Shown here in pieces: positions 1 to 11,926 of a stretch of 64,000 nt of DNA. The notes under the pieces are model-generated. The model made no database searches. It saw only the letters and a list, made by a program, of their open reading frames with translations, and had not been told where the DNA came from. The translations under genes were made by a program, and so were the position numbers. The stretch is from Bosea sp. 124 (GTDB lineage: Bacteria; Pseudomonadota; Alphaproteobacteria; Rhizobiales; Beijerinckiaceae): contig NZ_PZZM01000001.1 of assembly GCF_003046175.1 (NCBI RefSeq), forward strand, positions 1,497,001 to 1,561,000, written 5' to 3'. Within the stretch, counting starts at the first letter, position 1. The number at the start of each line of letters is the position of its first letter.

Positions 1-1460
1 GCCTGGCGGCCGAGATTCCCTCCAAGGCCAATGGCGGTCTCTCCGCCGACGGCAAGGAAGTGATCTGGAAGATCAAGCCGGGCGTCAAATGGCATGACGG
101 CAAGCCCCTCACCGCCGACGACGCCGTCTTCACCTGGGAATACGCCGCCGATCCGGCGACGGCTGCCTACACGACGGGCGCCTACAAGGACATCAAGGTC
201 GAGAAGGTCGACGAACTCACCATCAAGGTGATCTTCCCACAGCCGACGCCGTTCTGGGCCGACGCCTTCGTCGGCGTCACCGGCCAGATCCTGCCGAAGC
301 ATCATTTCGGCGAATACAAGGGCGCCAAGTCCCGCGAAGCTCCGGCCAACCTGAAACCGGTGGGAACCGGGCCCTACAAGTTCGTCGACTTCAAGCCGGG
401 CGACATCCTGACCGGCGAGCGCAATGCCGACTATCACATCAAGAACCAGCCCTTCTTCGACACGATCGAGTGCAAGGGCGGCGGTGACGCGGTGTCGGCA
501 GCGCGCGCCGTGTTGCAGACCGGCGAATACGACTATGCCTGGAACCTTCAGGTCGAGGACGAAGTCCTCAAGCGCATGGAGACCGGCGGCCGCGGCAAGA
601 TCAGCGCCGTGGTGTCAGGCGACATCGAGTTCATCATCCTCAACACGACCGATCCGTGGACCGAGGTCGATGGCGAGCGCTCGAGCGCCAAGACCAAGCA
701 TCCGACGCTGTCGGATCCGAAGGTCCGCGAGGCGATCAACCTGCTGATCGACCGTGACTCGGTGCAGAAGTTCATCTACGGCCGCGGCGGCATCGCGACC
801 GCGAGCTTCGTCAACGAGCCCAAGCAATTCAAGTCGCCGAAGTTGAAATACGAGTTCAACATCGACAAGGCGAACAAGATCCTCGACGACGCCGGCTACA
901 AGAAGGGCGCTGACGGCATCCGCGAGAAGGACGGCAAGAAGCTGAAATACGTCTTCCAGACCTCGATCAATGCCCCGCGCCAGAAGACCCAGGCGATCAT
1001 CAAGCAGGCCTGCCAGCGCGCCGGCATCGACCTTGAGCTGAAGTCGGTCACCGCCTCGGTGTTCTTCTCCTCGGACGTGGCGAACCCCGACACCTACACC
1101 AAGCTCTATGTCGACATGGAGATGTATACGACGACGCAACCGCAGCCCGATCCGGAGCGCTTCCTGAACCAGTTCACGTCCTGGGAGGTCGCCAACAAGG
1201 AGAACAAGTGGCTTGGCCGCAACGTCTCGCGCTACACCGACAAGGCCGCCGACGAAGCCTATCAGGCGGCCCAGAAGGAACTCGACCCTGCCAAGCGGGC
1301 CGCGCTGCTGATCAAGGTCAACGAGATCTTCTGCGAAGCCAATGTGATCCTGCCGCTGCTGTCGCGGACACGCGTCGCCGCGTCCCTCAACAACATCACG
1401 CATGATCACAGCGGCTGGGACGTCGATACCTGGAACATCGCTGGCTGGTATCGCAGCTAA
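1..1460 (+). CDS. Family 5 peptide ABC transporter solute-binding protein (5' partial)
   Basis: Periplasmic binding protein of the DppA/OppA type (SBP_bac_5 family), which captures small peptides or similar solutes for the importer encoded just downstream. The frame is open from base 3 with no start codon, so the signal peptide and N-terminal lobe lie outside the window. About 485 residues are visible. Family hallmarks are the WKIKPGVKWHDGKPLTADD segment near the beginning, then VGTGPYKFVDFKPGD and DPKVREAINLLIDR. The C-terminus ends in a DTWNIAGWYRS tail typical of the family. It is followed by a hairpin and then the two permease genes. The substrate cannot be told from sequence. Confidence 0.93.
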   Translation, partial: LAAEIPSKANGGLSADGKEVIWKIKPGVKWHDGKPLTADDAVFTWEYAADPATAAYTTGAYKDIKVEKVDELTIKVIFPQPTPFWADAFVGVTGQILPKHHFGEYKGAKSREAPANLKPVGTGPYKFVDFKPGDILTGERNADYHIKNQPFFDTIECKGGGDAVSAARAVLQTGEYDYAWNLQVEDEVLKRMETGGRGKISAVVSGDIEFIILNTTDPWTEVDGERSSAKTKHPTLSDPKVREAINLLIDRDSVQKFIYGRGGIATASFVNEPKQFKSPKLKYEFNIDKANKILDDAGYKKGADGIREKDGKKLKYVFQTSINAPRQKTQAIIKQACQRAGIDLELKSVTASVFFSSDVANPDTYTKLYVDMEMYTTTQPQPDPERFLNQFTSWEVANKENKWLGRNVSRYTDKAADEAYQAAQKELDPAKRAALLIKVNEIFCEANVILPLLSRTRVAASLNNITHDHSGWDVDTWNIAGWYRS

Positions 1461-1467
1461 GATCCGG

Positions 1468-1526
1468 GGGAGCGGGCGGCTCCGCGTGGCCCAGCGCCGC
1501 GCGGGGCGGCACCGCTCCCTCTTCGT
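1468..1526 (+). terminator. Hairpin between binding protein and permease genes
   Basis: GGGAGCGG at 1468-1475 pairs with CCGCTCCC at 1512-1519 and is followed by CTTCGTTTT. It sits 7 bases after the binding-protein stop and before the first permease. It could be a weak terminator or a 3' mRNA stabiliser that leaves the binding protein more abundant than the permeases, a known arrangement for ABC importers. The long loop makes this uncertain. Confidence 0.4.
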
Positions 1527-1614
1527 TTTGACGACGCAAAACCCGCCGCCGTTCCGGTGGCGGTGTTCTGCGGCTTGTGGCGGTTAGAGTCCGCGTTCGA
1601 AAGAAGTCTGTTTG

Positions 1615-2574
1615 ATGGGCGCTTACCTGCTGAGGCGACTGCTGATCGCTATTCCGAGTCTGCTCGGTATCAGCCTGATCCTGTTCACCGTGCTCGCCAT
1701 GGCGCCGGGCGATCCGTTTTCGGAGATGGCGACCAATCCCAACGTCCCGCCGGAGGTCCGCGAGGCGCTGCGTGCCAGCTTCGGCCTGAATGATCCGATC
1801 ATGGTGCGCTATCTGCGCTGGCTCGCCGCCATGGTGCAGGGTGACTGGGGCTTTTCCTTCGCGAGCCGCATCGATGTCGACAAGCTGATCCTGCAGCGCG
1901 TCCCGACGACGCTGTTCGTCGTCGGCTCCTCGCAGATCCTGGCGCTCTGCATCGCCCTGCCGGTCGGCATCTTCGCCGCGACGCGGCCTTATTCCATCTT
2001 CGACCAGGTCGCCAACACGCTGGCCTTCGTCGGCTTCTCGCTGCCGACCTTCTTCACCGGCCTGCTGCTGATCCTGATCTTCTCGGTCGGGCTCGACTGG
2101 TTCCCCTTCGTCTATCGCTCCGACATCGCGGCGACCGGCTGGCGCTGGTACTGGGAGATGTTCCGCCAGGCGATCATGCCGATCACGGTGCTCGGCCTGT
2201 TCCAGGCGGCATCCTACACGCGCTATGTGCGCTCGGCGGTGCTCGACGTCATTCGCCTCGACTACGTCACCACGGCGCGCGCCAAGGGCCTTGGCGAAAA
2301 GACCGTGACGCTACGCCACATCACGCGCAACGCGTTGATCCCGGTCGTTACCCTGGTCGCCCTGCAGATGCCGGCGGTGTTCGGCGGTGCCATCGTCACC
2401 GAGCAGATTTTCCGGATTCCCGGGATCGGCTCGCTCCTCATCGACGCGATCCTGGCCAACGACACCCCGGTCATCATGGCGGTGACCTTCGTCTTCGCCT
2501 GCCTCGTCGTCCTGTTCAATCTCATTGCGGATCTGCTTTATGGCTGGCTCGACCCTCGCATCTCCTTCGGCTGA
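1615..2574 (+). CDS. Peptide ABC transporter permease, DppB-like
   Basis: First inner-membrane permease of the Dpp/Opp-type importer (BPD_transp_1 family), 319 residues, normal family length. An N-terminal membrane helix starts near residue 9 (LLIAIPSLLGISLILFTVLA). The periplasmic loop MAPGDPFSEM follows, then five further helices. The cytoplasmic EAA-type loop is around DYVTTARAKGLGEKTV and contacts the ATPase. ATG at 1615 is preferred over the TTG immediately before it. The gene overlaps the next permease, showing co-transcription. It belongs with the binding protein upstream and the double ATPase downstream. Confidence 0.93.
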   Translation: MGAYLLRRLLIAIPSLLGISLILFTVLAMAPGDPFSEMATNPNVPPEVREALRASFGLNDPIMVRYLRWLAAMVQGDWGFSFASRIDVDKLILQRVPTTLFVVGSSQILALCIALPVGIFAATRPYSIFDQVANTLAFVGFSLPTFFTGLLLILIFSVGLDWFPFVYRSDIAATGWRWYWEMFRQAIMPITVLGLFQAASYTRYVRSAVLDVIRLDYVTTARAKGLGEKTVTLRHITRNALIPVVTLVALQMPAVFGGAIVTEQIFRIPGIGSLLIDAILANDTPVIMAVTFVFACLVVLFNLIADLLYGWLDPRISFG

Positions 2575-3481
2575 GCCCGTGACGGGTCCTGCCCAGACGA
2601 GCGCTGCGACCTCGCCCGGACGCGAGACGTGGAAGCGTTTCCGCCGGCACAAGCTGGCGATGGCGAGCAGCTTCGTGCTCGCCTTGCTGATCCTCGGCGT
2701 CGTCGTCGGGCCCTGGCTCTGGCCGGTCGCGATCAACGACATCGACTTCTCGGCGCAGCTCCAGACCCCGTCCTGGAACCATCCCTTCGGCACCGACGAT
2801 CTCGGTCAGGACCTGCTGGCGCGGATGATCTATGGCGGGCGGATCTCGCTCGCCGTCGGCCTCGCGGCGATGTTCGTCGCGACCTTCTTCGGCATCGTCA
2901 TCGGCGCGATCGCCGGTATGTCGCGCGGCTATATCGATAACTTCCTGATGTGGGTGACGGACCTGTTCCTGTCGCTGCCGCAGCTGCCCCTGCTGCTGCT
3001 GGTGATCTATTTCTTCCGGGAACAGCTGAAGGCCGCCTTTGGTGTCGAAGGCGGCGTCTTCGTGCTGATCGTCATCGTCATCGGCGGGTTGAAATGGATG
3101 CCGGTGGCCAGGCTGGTCAGGGCGCAGTTCTTCTCGCTGCGCGAGAAGGAGTTCGTCGAGGCGGCCAAGGCGTCGGGCGCGACGAAATTCCGCCAGATGG
3201 TGCATCACATCCTGCCGAACGCGATCGGCCCCGTGATCGTCGCGGCGACGATCGAGGTCTCCTCGGCCATCATCGCCGAATCGACGCTCTCCTTCCTCGG
3301 CCTCGGCTTCCCGCCCGACATCCCGACCTGGGGCCGGCTGCTGTTCGACGCCAAGGACCATCTCGACTCCGCGCCGCACTGGGCCCTCTTCCCGGGCGCC
3401 GCGATCTTCCTCACCGTGCTCTCGATCAATTTCATCGGCGACGGACTGCGCGACGCGCTCGATCCGCGCCGTGTGATCTGA
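2540..3481 (+). CDS. Peptide ABC transporter permease, DppC-like
   Basis: Second permease of the same importer, 313 residues. The N-terminus carries the OppC_N-type segment (WKRFRRHKLAMASSFVLALL), the characteristic HPFGTDDLGQDLLARMIYG motif of DppC/OppC proteins, and the EAA loop EFVEAAKASGATKFRQM. The ATG at 2540 overlaps the end of the preceding permease by 35 bases; a TTG at 2525 in the same frame is a less likely start. The partner permease, ATPase and binding protein lie in the same operon. Solute unknown. Confidence 0.93.
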   Translation: MAGSTLASPSAEPVTGPAQTSAATSPGRETWKRFRRHKLAMASSFVLALLILGVVVGPWLWPVAINDIDFSAQLQTPSWNHPFGTDDLGQDLLARMIYGGRISLAVGLAAMFVATFFGIVIGAIAGMSRGYIDNFLMWVTDLFLSLPQLPLLLLVIYFFREQLKAAFGVEGGVFVLIVIVIGGLKWMPVARLVRAQFFSLREKEFVEAAKASGATKFRQMVHHILPNAIGPVIVAATIEVSSAIIAESTLSFLGLGFPPDIPTWGRLLFDAKDHLDSAPHWALFPGAAIFLTVLSINFIGDGLRDALDPRRVI

Positions 3482-3522
3482 CGCAAGAAGTCATCTGACC
3501 CAAACCCTCGGAAGGCAATCGC

Positions 3523-5373
<1,851 letters not shown>

Positions 5374-5452
5374 TCCGTCGACAGCGCATGCCGGCTCTCG
5401 TCACGAGGGCCGGCAGGGGCACTTGCAAACGCACCATCACCGCTCGCTTGCG

Positions 5453-5495
5453 GGTCCCGGATCGACACCGCCAGAGGCGGCTTGTCCGGGACGAC
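5453..5495. repeat. Intergenic palindromic repeat (CCCGGA...TCCGGGACGAC type)
   Basis: Short element between two converging genes with GGTCCCGGA facing TCCGGGACGAC, and an inner CCGCC/GGCGG hairpin. It resembles the GTCATCCCGG-class elements found elsewhere in the window (24282 and 44857). Just upstream, GCCGGC at 5391 and 5410 forms another imperfect hairpin that may help terminate the importer transcript. Confidence 0.45.
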
Positions 5496-5553
5496 AGCGC
5501 CTCATGATATCCCCGATGTCGGCCGGGCCGACCGGCTCAGATGGGACGACGTC

Positions 5554-6021
5554 TCACGGCTTCGGCAGATCCGGCACGCGATAGGCCGTCGTCGACTTGA
5601 TCCGCTCCATCGCGAAGCGTGAGGTGACGTTCTTGAGCGGGATCGTCTCGATCAGCTTCTTGTAGAACGTGTCATAGGCCGCCATGTCGGCGACGACGAC
5701 GCGCAGCATGTAGTCGACATCGCCGGCCATGCGGTAGAACTCCATCACCTCCGGCATCGACGAGACCATCTGCGCGAACTTATCGAGCCAGGGCCCGGAA
5801 TGGTCGGCCGTCTCGATCTGCACGAAGACCGTCAGCCCCAGTCCGATCTTCTCCGGCGCCACCAGCGCGACGCGCTTCAGGATGACGCCCGACTGCTCGA
5901 GCTTCTGGATCCGCTTCCAGCACGGCGTCTGCGACAGCCCGACACGATCGGCCAGTTCGGCGATCGAGATATTGGCATCCGCCTGCAGCACCGTAAGGAT
6001 TTTCCGGTCGATCGCGTCCAT
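5554..6021 (-). CDS. Lrp/AsnC family transcriptional regulator
   Basis: Feast/famine DNA-binding regulator, 155 residues. The N-terminal winged helix-turn-helix spans about residues 1-60 (MDAIDRKILTVLQADANISI, then SQTPCWKRIQKLEQSGVI). The C-terminal RAM/AsnC ligand-binding domain contains VLRVVVADMAAYDTFYKKL. ATG at 6021 is chosen because the family begins with a DxxDrkIL motif; an upstream ATG at 6069 would place the start inside a palindrome. It is divergent from the binding-protein gene at 6182 and convergent with the Dpp-type operon. It may regulate either transporter, or itself. Ligand unknown. Confidence 0.9.
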   Translation of the reverse strand: MDAIDRKILTVLQADANISIAELADRVGLSQTPCWKRIQKLEQSGVILKRVALVAPEKIGLGLTVFVQIETADHSGPWLDKFAQMVSSMPEVMEFYRMAGDVDYMLRVVVADMAAYDTFYKKLIETIPLKNVTSRFAMERIKSTTAYRVPDLPKP

Positions 6022-6051
6022 TCTCTGACATCCGCCTTGAAGAGAAGATTG

Positions 6052-6090
6052 ATGCTGCTCATGCAGCATTTGAAGAATAATTATCTTTTT
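6052..6090. promoter_or_regulatory. Candidate operator region of the Lrp/AsnC regulator
   Basis: ATGCTGC (6052-6058) and GCAGCAT (6063-6069) form a perfect 7-bp inverted repeat with a 4-base spacer. It is followed at once by an AT-rich, partly symmetrical stretch (6073-6087). AT-rich imperfect palindromes are typical Lrp/AsnC sites. It lies 31 bases upstream of the regulator start, between divergent genes. Assignment is by inference. Confidence 0.4.
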
Positions 6091-6181
6091 AACCGTCGCT
6101 ACTTGCTTTCAGATAGAAAATCCTTTTCTCAATCTGTCAAGGGCGCCCTCTCCGGCGCCGTCGTGACACAGGATTTGACCG

Positions 6182-7207
6182 ATGGATCGCCGCCAGTTCC
6201 TGCTTGCCGGGTCTTCGCTGCTCGCCGCCGCGCCCTTCGCACCGGCCCTGGCCCAGGCGCCCGTTGCCGCCCGCATCGGCTATATTCCGATCATCGGCAC
6301 GGCTCCGGTCTTCGTCGCGCATGGCGAGGGCTGGCTGAAGGAGGCCGGCATCGCTCCGACCTTCACCGTCTTCGAGTCGGGCCCCAACATGATCCAGGCC
6401 TTCGCCTCGGGCACGATCGACTTCTACGTCGCCGGCATCGCGCCGCTGGCGGTGGCGCGCTCGCGCGGCGTCGATGTCCGCGTCGTCGCCGCAACCGCCA
6501 TCGCCGAGAACGTCTTCGTCGCGGCGCCGGCGCTCGCCAAGTTCTTCACGCCGGGCACAGCACCGGCTGCCGCCTTCAAGGCGCACAAGGCGGCGACGGG
6601 CAAGGCCGCGCGGCTGGCGACGCAGCCCGCCGGCTCGGTGCCCAACACCGTGCTGCAATACTGGCTCTGGGAGGTCGCAAAGGCCGACAAGGGCGATATC
6701 GAAGTGGTGCCGATGGGCATCGACGCGACCCAGCAGGCCGTGCTCGCGGGAGCCGTCGAGGGCGGCATCGTGCGAGAGCCGGCGCTGACCATCGTCCAGA
6801 CGCGCAATCCCGGCATCAAGCTGATTGCCGGCGGGCAGGAGCTCTTCCCCGGCCAGCCGGGCACCGTCGTCGCCGGTTCGGGAGCCTTCGTCACCAGGAA
6901 TCCCGAGGCCGTGCAGAAGCTGGTCAACAGCCTGGTGCGGGCCGCCGACCTGATCGCGAAGAATCCGGACAAGGCCGCGCCCCATGTCGGCGCCGCGCTC
7001 GGCAAGGGCATCGTCGACCCCGAGCTGATCCGCAAGGCGCTGGTCTCGCCGGCCTCGACCTTCGAGATCGACCCGCGCAAGATCATCGAGCCGTCCCGCG
7101 CGATGCAGGCCTATCAGGTCAAGCTCGGCTCGCTGGAGAAGGAGCTGCCCTTCGACGGCCTGTTCGAGACGCAGTTCTACGAGCGTGCGGCCAAGGCTGC
7201 AGGCTGA
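6182..7207 (+). CDS. ABC transporter substrate-binding protein, NrtA/SsuA/TauA-like
   Basis: Periplasmic receptor for a nitrate/sulfonate/taurine-class importer, 341 residues. The signal peptide ends near residue 25 (PALAQ). The start MDRRQFLLAG has twin arginines, so Tat export is possible. The mature part begins with RIGYIPIIGTAPVFVAHGEG, a fold signature of SsuA/THI5-like proteins, followed by FESGPNMIQAFASGTIDFYV. The permease and ATPase for it lie downstream, separated by a 120-bp palindromic repeat. Candidate ligands are sulfonates, nitrate, taurine or pyrimidine precursors; the sequence does not decide. Confidence 0.9.
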   Translation: MDRRQFLLAGSSLLAAAPFAPALAQAPVAARIGYIPIIGTAPVFVAHGEGWLKEAGIAPTFTVFESGPNMIQAFASGTIDFYVAGIAPLAVARSRGVDVRVVAATAIAENVFVAAPALAKFFTPGTAPAAAFKAHKAATGKAARLATQPAGSVPNTVLQYWLWEVAKADKGDIEVVPMGIDATQQAVLAGAVEGGIVREPALTIVQTRNPGIKLIAGGQELFPGQPGTVVAGSGAFVTRNPEAVQKLVNSLVRAADLIAKNPDKAAPHVGAALGKGIVDPELIRKALVSPASTFEIDPRKIIEPSRAMQAYQVKLGSLEKELPFDGLFETQFYERAAKAAG

Positions 7208-7230
7208 AATCCGTCGATCTCCGATCCACA

Positions 7231-7350
7231 GCCCTCATCCTGAGGAGCGGCCCGCAGGGCCGCGTCTCGAAGGATGTTCCAGCTTGGCTCCTCCCGCGCG
7301 TCCTGAACCATCCTTCGAGACGCCGCTTTGCGGCTCCTCAGGATGAGGGC
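7231..7350. repeat. Palindromic repeat element, family A (copy 1)
   Basis: About 120 bp bounded by perfect inverted ends GCCCTCATCCTGAGGAGC and GCTCCTCAGGATGAGGGC. The inner arms GCGTCTCGAAGGATG and CATCCTTCGAGACGC are also complementary. A close relative lies at 13574-13695. It sits between the binding protein and permease genes of one operon, so it could act as an mRNA stabilising or attenuating structure. Confidence 0.85.
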
Positions 7351-7358
7351 TGATTGAC

Positions 7359-8117
7359 TTGACCTTGACCTCGCTCCGGGCTCCTGCCCTCGCCTTTCTC
7401 GGCCTCGTCGTCTTCCTGCTGCTGTGGGAGGCGATCCCGTTCTTCGGCATCGTCAACCCGGCTTTCCTGCCCGGACCGAGCGCGCTGCCGCGCGCCTTCG
7501 CCGCCGAGGTCAGGTCGGGGGCCTGGCTCTCGGCGATCCTCGGCTCGCTCGGGCATTATTTCACCGGGCTGATCCTCGGCTCGCTCCTCGGCGCGGCGCT
7601 CGGCGTCCTCGTCGGCATGTCGCGGACGGCCGAGGAGGCGACGGCCTGGGTCGTGCGCGTGCTGCGGCCGATCCCCGGCCTCGCCTGGGTTCCCTTTGCG
7701 ATCATCTGGTTCGGCGTGAACCCGTCGGCGGCGGTGTTCATCATCGCCATCGGCGTGTTCTGGATCGTCTTCTTCGCGGCGCAGGGCGCGATCCGCGGCG
7801 TCGACCGCGACCTGATCGAGGTGGCGGACGCCTTCGGTTTCCGCTCGCCCTGGCAGCGACTGAGCAAGATCCTGCTGCCGGCGGCGATGCCCGGCATCCT
7901 CGTCGGCGTCAGAACGGCACTGGGACAGGCCTGGATGGCGGTGGTGGCGGCCGAGATCTTCGGCGTGGCCGGCGTCGGTCAGCGCATGATGCAGGCTTCC
8001 AGCCTGCTCGCGACCGATATCGTGGTGATCTACATGCTGACCATGGCGGGGCTCTACGGCTTCCTCGACACGCTGTTCGTCGCCTTCCAGAAATGGGTGC
8101 TGCGATGGAAAGCGTGA
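7359..8117 (+). CDS. ABC transporter permease, SsuC/TauC-like
   Basis: Inner-membrane permease of the nitrate/sulfonate/taurine-type importer, 252 residues, normal size for the family. Helix 1 is LAFLGLVVFLLLWEAIPFF, followed by the VNPAFLPGPSALPRAF loop typical of SsuC-like permeases and about five further helices. The EAA loop LIEVADAFGFRSPWQRLSK is present. TTG at 7359 is used because no ATG or GTG lies near the conserved N-terminus; it begins 8 bases after the palindromic repeat. It overlaps the ATPase gene by 13 bases. Confidence 0.88.
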   Translation: MTLTSLRAPALAFLGLVVFLLLWEAIPFFGIVNPAFLPGPSALPRAFAAEVRSGAWLSAILGSLGHYFTGLILGSLLGAALGVLVGMSRTAEEATAWVVRVLRPIPGLAWVPFAIIWFGVNPSAAVFIIAIGVFWIVFFAAQGAIRGVDRDLIEVADAFGFRSPWQRLSKILLPAAMPGILVGVRTALGQAWMAVVAAEIFGVAGVGQRMMQASSLLATDIVVIYMLTMAGLYGFLDTLFVAFQKWVLRWKA

Positions 8118-8869
8118 TCGACATCAGGGGCTTGTCGCTGACCTTCACCCGAGACGGCGAAGCGACGGAGGTTCTGCGCAAGCTGGACCTTTCGGTGGCG
8201 CGCGGCGAGTTCCTCGCCATCGTCGGCCCCTCCGGCGTCGGCAAGTCGACGCTGCTGCGCGTCATCGCCGGGCTCGCCAGCCCGAGCGGCGGCGAGGTCA
8301 CGATCCATGCCGCCGACACGACGCGGCGCCCCGTAGCGCTGGTCTTCCAGGATTCGCGGCTGCTGCCCTGGCGCAAGGTCGCCTCCAATGTCGGCTTCGG
8401 CCTCGAGGGCCAGGCGCCGCGTGCCGCCCGGCAGGCGAAAGCGCAGGAGATGCTCGATCTCGTCGGCCTCGCAGCGCAAGCACAGCGCTGGCCGCACCAG
8501 CTCTCCGGCGGCCAGCGGCAGCGCGTCTCGCTGGCGCGCGCGCTCGCGGTCGATCCCGAGATCCTGCTGATGGACGAGCCGTTCTCGGCGCTCGACGCGC
8601 TGACGCGCGAGAATCTCCAGGACGAGCTGATCCGGGTCTGGCAGCGCACCGGCAAGACCGTGCTGTTCGTCACCCACGATATCGACGAGGCGGCCTATCT
8701 CGCCGACCGGGTGGTGATCCTGTCGGGGGCACCGGGTCAGATCATCGCCGAGCATCGCATCACGGCGCCACGCCCGCGCCGGCGCGGCGCGGCGGCCGAG
8801 GCCGAGATCGTGCGGGCGGTGAGACTGGGGCTCGGTGCCGATACGGTGAGCGACGGCGCAGCGATCTGA
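8105..8869 (+). CDS. ABC transporter ATP-binding protein, SsuB/TauB-like
   Basis: Cytoplasmic ATPase of the same importer, 254 residues. Walker A GPSGVGKST is near residue 41. Also present are the Q-loop VFQDSRLLPWRKV, signature LSGGQRQRVSLARALA, Walker B ILLMDEPFSALD and H-loop FVTHDIDEAAYLADRV. The QDSRLLPW sequence is typical of the nitrate/sulfonate/taurine subfamily. ATG at 8105 lies inside the 3' end of the permease gene, which indicates translational coupling. The arginine/alanine-rich C-terminus is about 30 residues beyond the domain. Confidence 0.93.
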   Translation: MESVIDIRGLSLTFTRDGEATEVLRKLDLSVARGEFLAIVGPSGVGKSTLLRVIAGLASPSGGEVTIHAADTTRRPVALVFQDSRLLPWRKVASNVGFGLEGQAPRAARQAKAQEMLDLVGLAAQAQRWPHQLSGGQRQRVSLARALAVDPEILLMDEPFSALDALTRENLQDELIRVWQRTGKTVLFVTHDIDEAAYLADRVVILSGAPGQIIAEHRITAPRPRRRGAAAEAEIVRAVRLGLGADTVSDGAAI

Positions 8870-8887
8870 GCGGCGCCGGACGGCCCG

Positions 8888-9895
8888 TCACGGCCGCCCG
8901 GCCGGGACGCCCTCGCGAATCTTCGCGGAGAAATCAGGGTCGTCGAGCGACACGGCCCTGGCCCTCTCGCCGATCCGGGCCCGGCGCACCAGCTCGTCGA
9001 GCGGAATGTCGGTCCTGACGGCGCCGATGCGCTGGAGATAGCCCGGCAGGAGACCCGAGAGCAGCACCCGCGGATCGAGCGGCAGCGAGAACTTCCAGGC
9101 CGGCGCGACCGAGCCGACCAGCGTGTAGACCACGGTGGTGCAGTTGGTCGTGAGCGTGTTGTACCAGCGCGGCCGGGCCGCCAGCTCGTTGACGTCGGCG
9201 ACATAGGCGAGCAGCACGTCGCGCGCCTGGGCCGGCGTCGCCGCGATCCGGAAAAGCCGCACATCCTCCTTGCGCGCATGGCTGCGCAGGCCGACGAGGT
9301 CGCGCTCGGGTGCGGCGACATAGGCCATCTCGTAGCTGCGAAAGAAGCCCGCGAGCGCCGACCATTCCTCGCCCTGCTCGCGGCGTACCTCGATCGAGAA
9401 GGTCAAAGGCGGCTGATCGGCGAAGGGGAAGCTGACGAGCAGATGGGCGATGGCCTCGCCCGACCAGTAGGAGAGGAAGAGGTCTATGCCCTCGATCTTC
9501 GTCAGATCGTAGCGCCGCGTCTCCCAGCGCTCGTCATAGTCGCTCTCGGTGCGCCAGTTGAAATTGCGCAGGTTCGAGACGGTCAACATCTCGCCCTCGC
9601 GGGCGATCGAGGGCAGGCGGGCGAGTTCGGGAATCCATGCGCGCTGGTGCGAGGGCATCAGGCCACTCCACCAGCCAAGCAAACCGATGAAGACCACGGC
9701 GAAGGAGAGGGGCAGTCGCGCCGCGCCGGTCCACAGCCCGATCACGCCGGCGAGCCCGGCGACGCCGAAGCCGACCGCGGCGACCTGCGCCGTCATGCCA
9801 GTCAGGCGAAACAGCAGCAGGCCGGAGCCCCAGGCCGTCGCGCCGAGGAGGACGAGCGTGGCGACAAAACGGAAGGCGAAGATCAGGATTGCCAC
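8888..9895 (-). CDS. DUF4105 domain membrane protein
   Basis: Predicted inner-membrane protein of 335 residues. Three N-terminal hydrophobic helices come first (starting VAILIFAFRFVATLVLLGAT). A soluble domain carries DUF4105 features: DYDERWETRRYDL, an EFRREQGE-like strand (SIEVRREQGEEWS) and YNTLTTNCTTVVY, in which a conserved Asn-Cys pair recalls cysteine-peptidase-like folds. GTG at 9895 is chosen because the frame further upstream runs through a palindromic repeat and contains no hydrophobic N-terminus. Function unknown; it faces the ABC importer genes. Confidence 0.82.
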   Translation of the reverse strand: MAILIFAFRFVATLVLLGATAWGSGLLLFRLTGMTAQVAAVGFGVAGLAGVIGLWTGAARLPLSFAVVFIGLLGWWSGLMPSHQRAWIPELARLPSIAREGEMLTVSNLRNFNWRTESDYDERWETRRYDLTKIEGIDLFLSYWSGEAIAHLLVSFPFADQPPLTFSIEVRREQGEEWSALAGFFRSYEMAYVAAPERDLVGLRSHARKEDVRLFRIAATPAQARDVLLAYVADVNELAARPRWYNTLTTNCTTVVYTLVGSVAPAWKFSLPLDPRVLLSGLLPGYLQRIGAVRTDIPLDELVRRARIGERARAVSLDDPDFSAKIREGVPAGRP

Positions 9896-9931
9896 GCTGT
9901 CAGCATCCTGTCGTTCGAAGAGTTGGCGCGG

Positions 9932-10079
9932 GGAACCCTCTCCGGAAGGGAGAGAGCAAGGTGAGGGGCCGAAGGTCTGAGTTCCAGCCGTGACCTTATC
10001 GGTGCCTTGGGCCGGAGGCGAGACCCAATTGGTCGAACGGCCGACACCTCTCCCCTGCCCCCTCACAAGAGAGGGGTTG
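9932..10079. repeat. Palindromic repeat element (CCCTCTCC/GAGAGGGG type)
   Basis: GGAACCCTCTCCGGAAGGGAG at the left faces AAGAGAGGGGTTGC at the right, with GGTGAGGGG and CCCCCTCAC as inner arms. It occupies the gap between the DUF4105 gene start and the pckA stop. It belongs to the low-complexity CT/GA-rich palindrome class seen also at 52783 and 53904. Confidence 0.6.
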
Positions 10080-10112
10080 CCCGCGCCTCGATCTGAAGAC
10101 GCCGAAAGCCGA

Positions 10113-11723
<1,611 letters not shown>

Positions 11724-11895
11724 AGGAACCTCCCGAGGCGGTGTGGGATGTCGCAACCGCCTGATCTGCAAGATGCGCGCGAGCCGGGGCCGCGCGGATG
11801 AACCAAGTATCGTCGATAACCGTCCCTTAAGGCCATGATGGCGCCGGCTCAAGGCATCGGGAAGACCCCGGCACGAACAATCTCGCCTAAATCGA

Positions 11896-11909
11896 TTGAA
11901 TCGAATCAA
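11896..11909 (-). promoter_or_regulatory. Candidate LacI-type operator upstream of pckA
   Basis: On the minus strand TTGATTCGATTCAA differs at a single base from the perfect palindrome TTGAATCGATTCAA, a LacI/GalR-style pattern with a central TCGA. In Sinorhizobium the LacI-family regulator PckR is known to control pckA, so this is a candidate PckR-like site. The distance to the pckA start (about 175 bases) implies a long leader, and the site is only 17 bases from the stop of the neighbouring gene. Confidence 0.4.
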
Positions 11910-11926
11910 CTTGGTAAATCAGTGGG

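Noticed and set aside
6022..6069. Upstream ATG (6069) as the Lrp start, adding 16 residues
   Set aside because: The extra residues (MLHEQHQSSLQGGCQR) are not family-like and the start lies within a perfect palindrome. The conserved MDAIDRKIL start at 6021 fits better.
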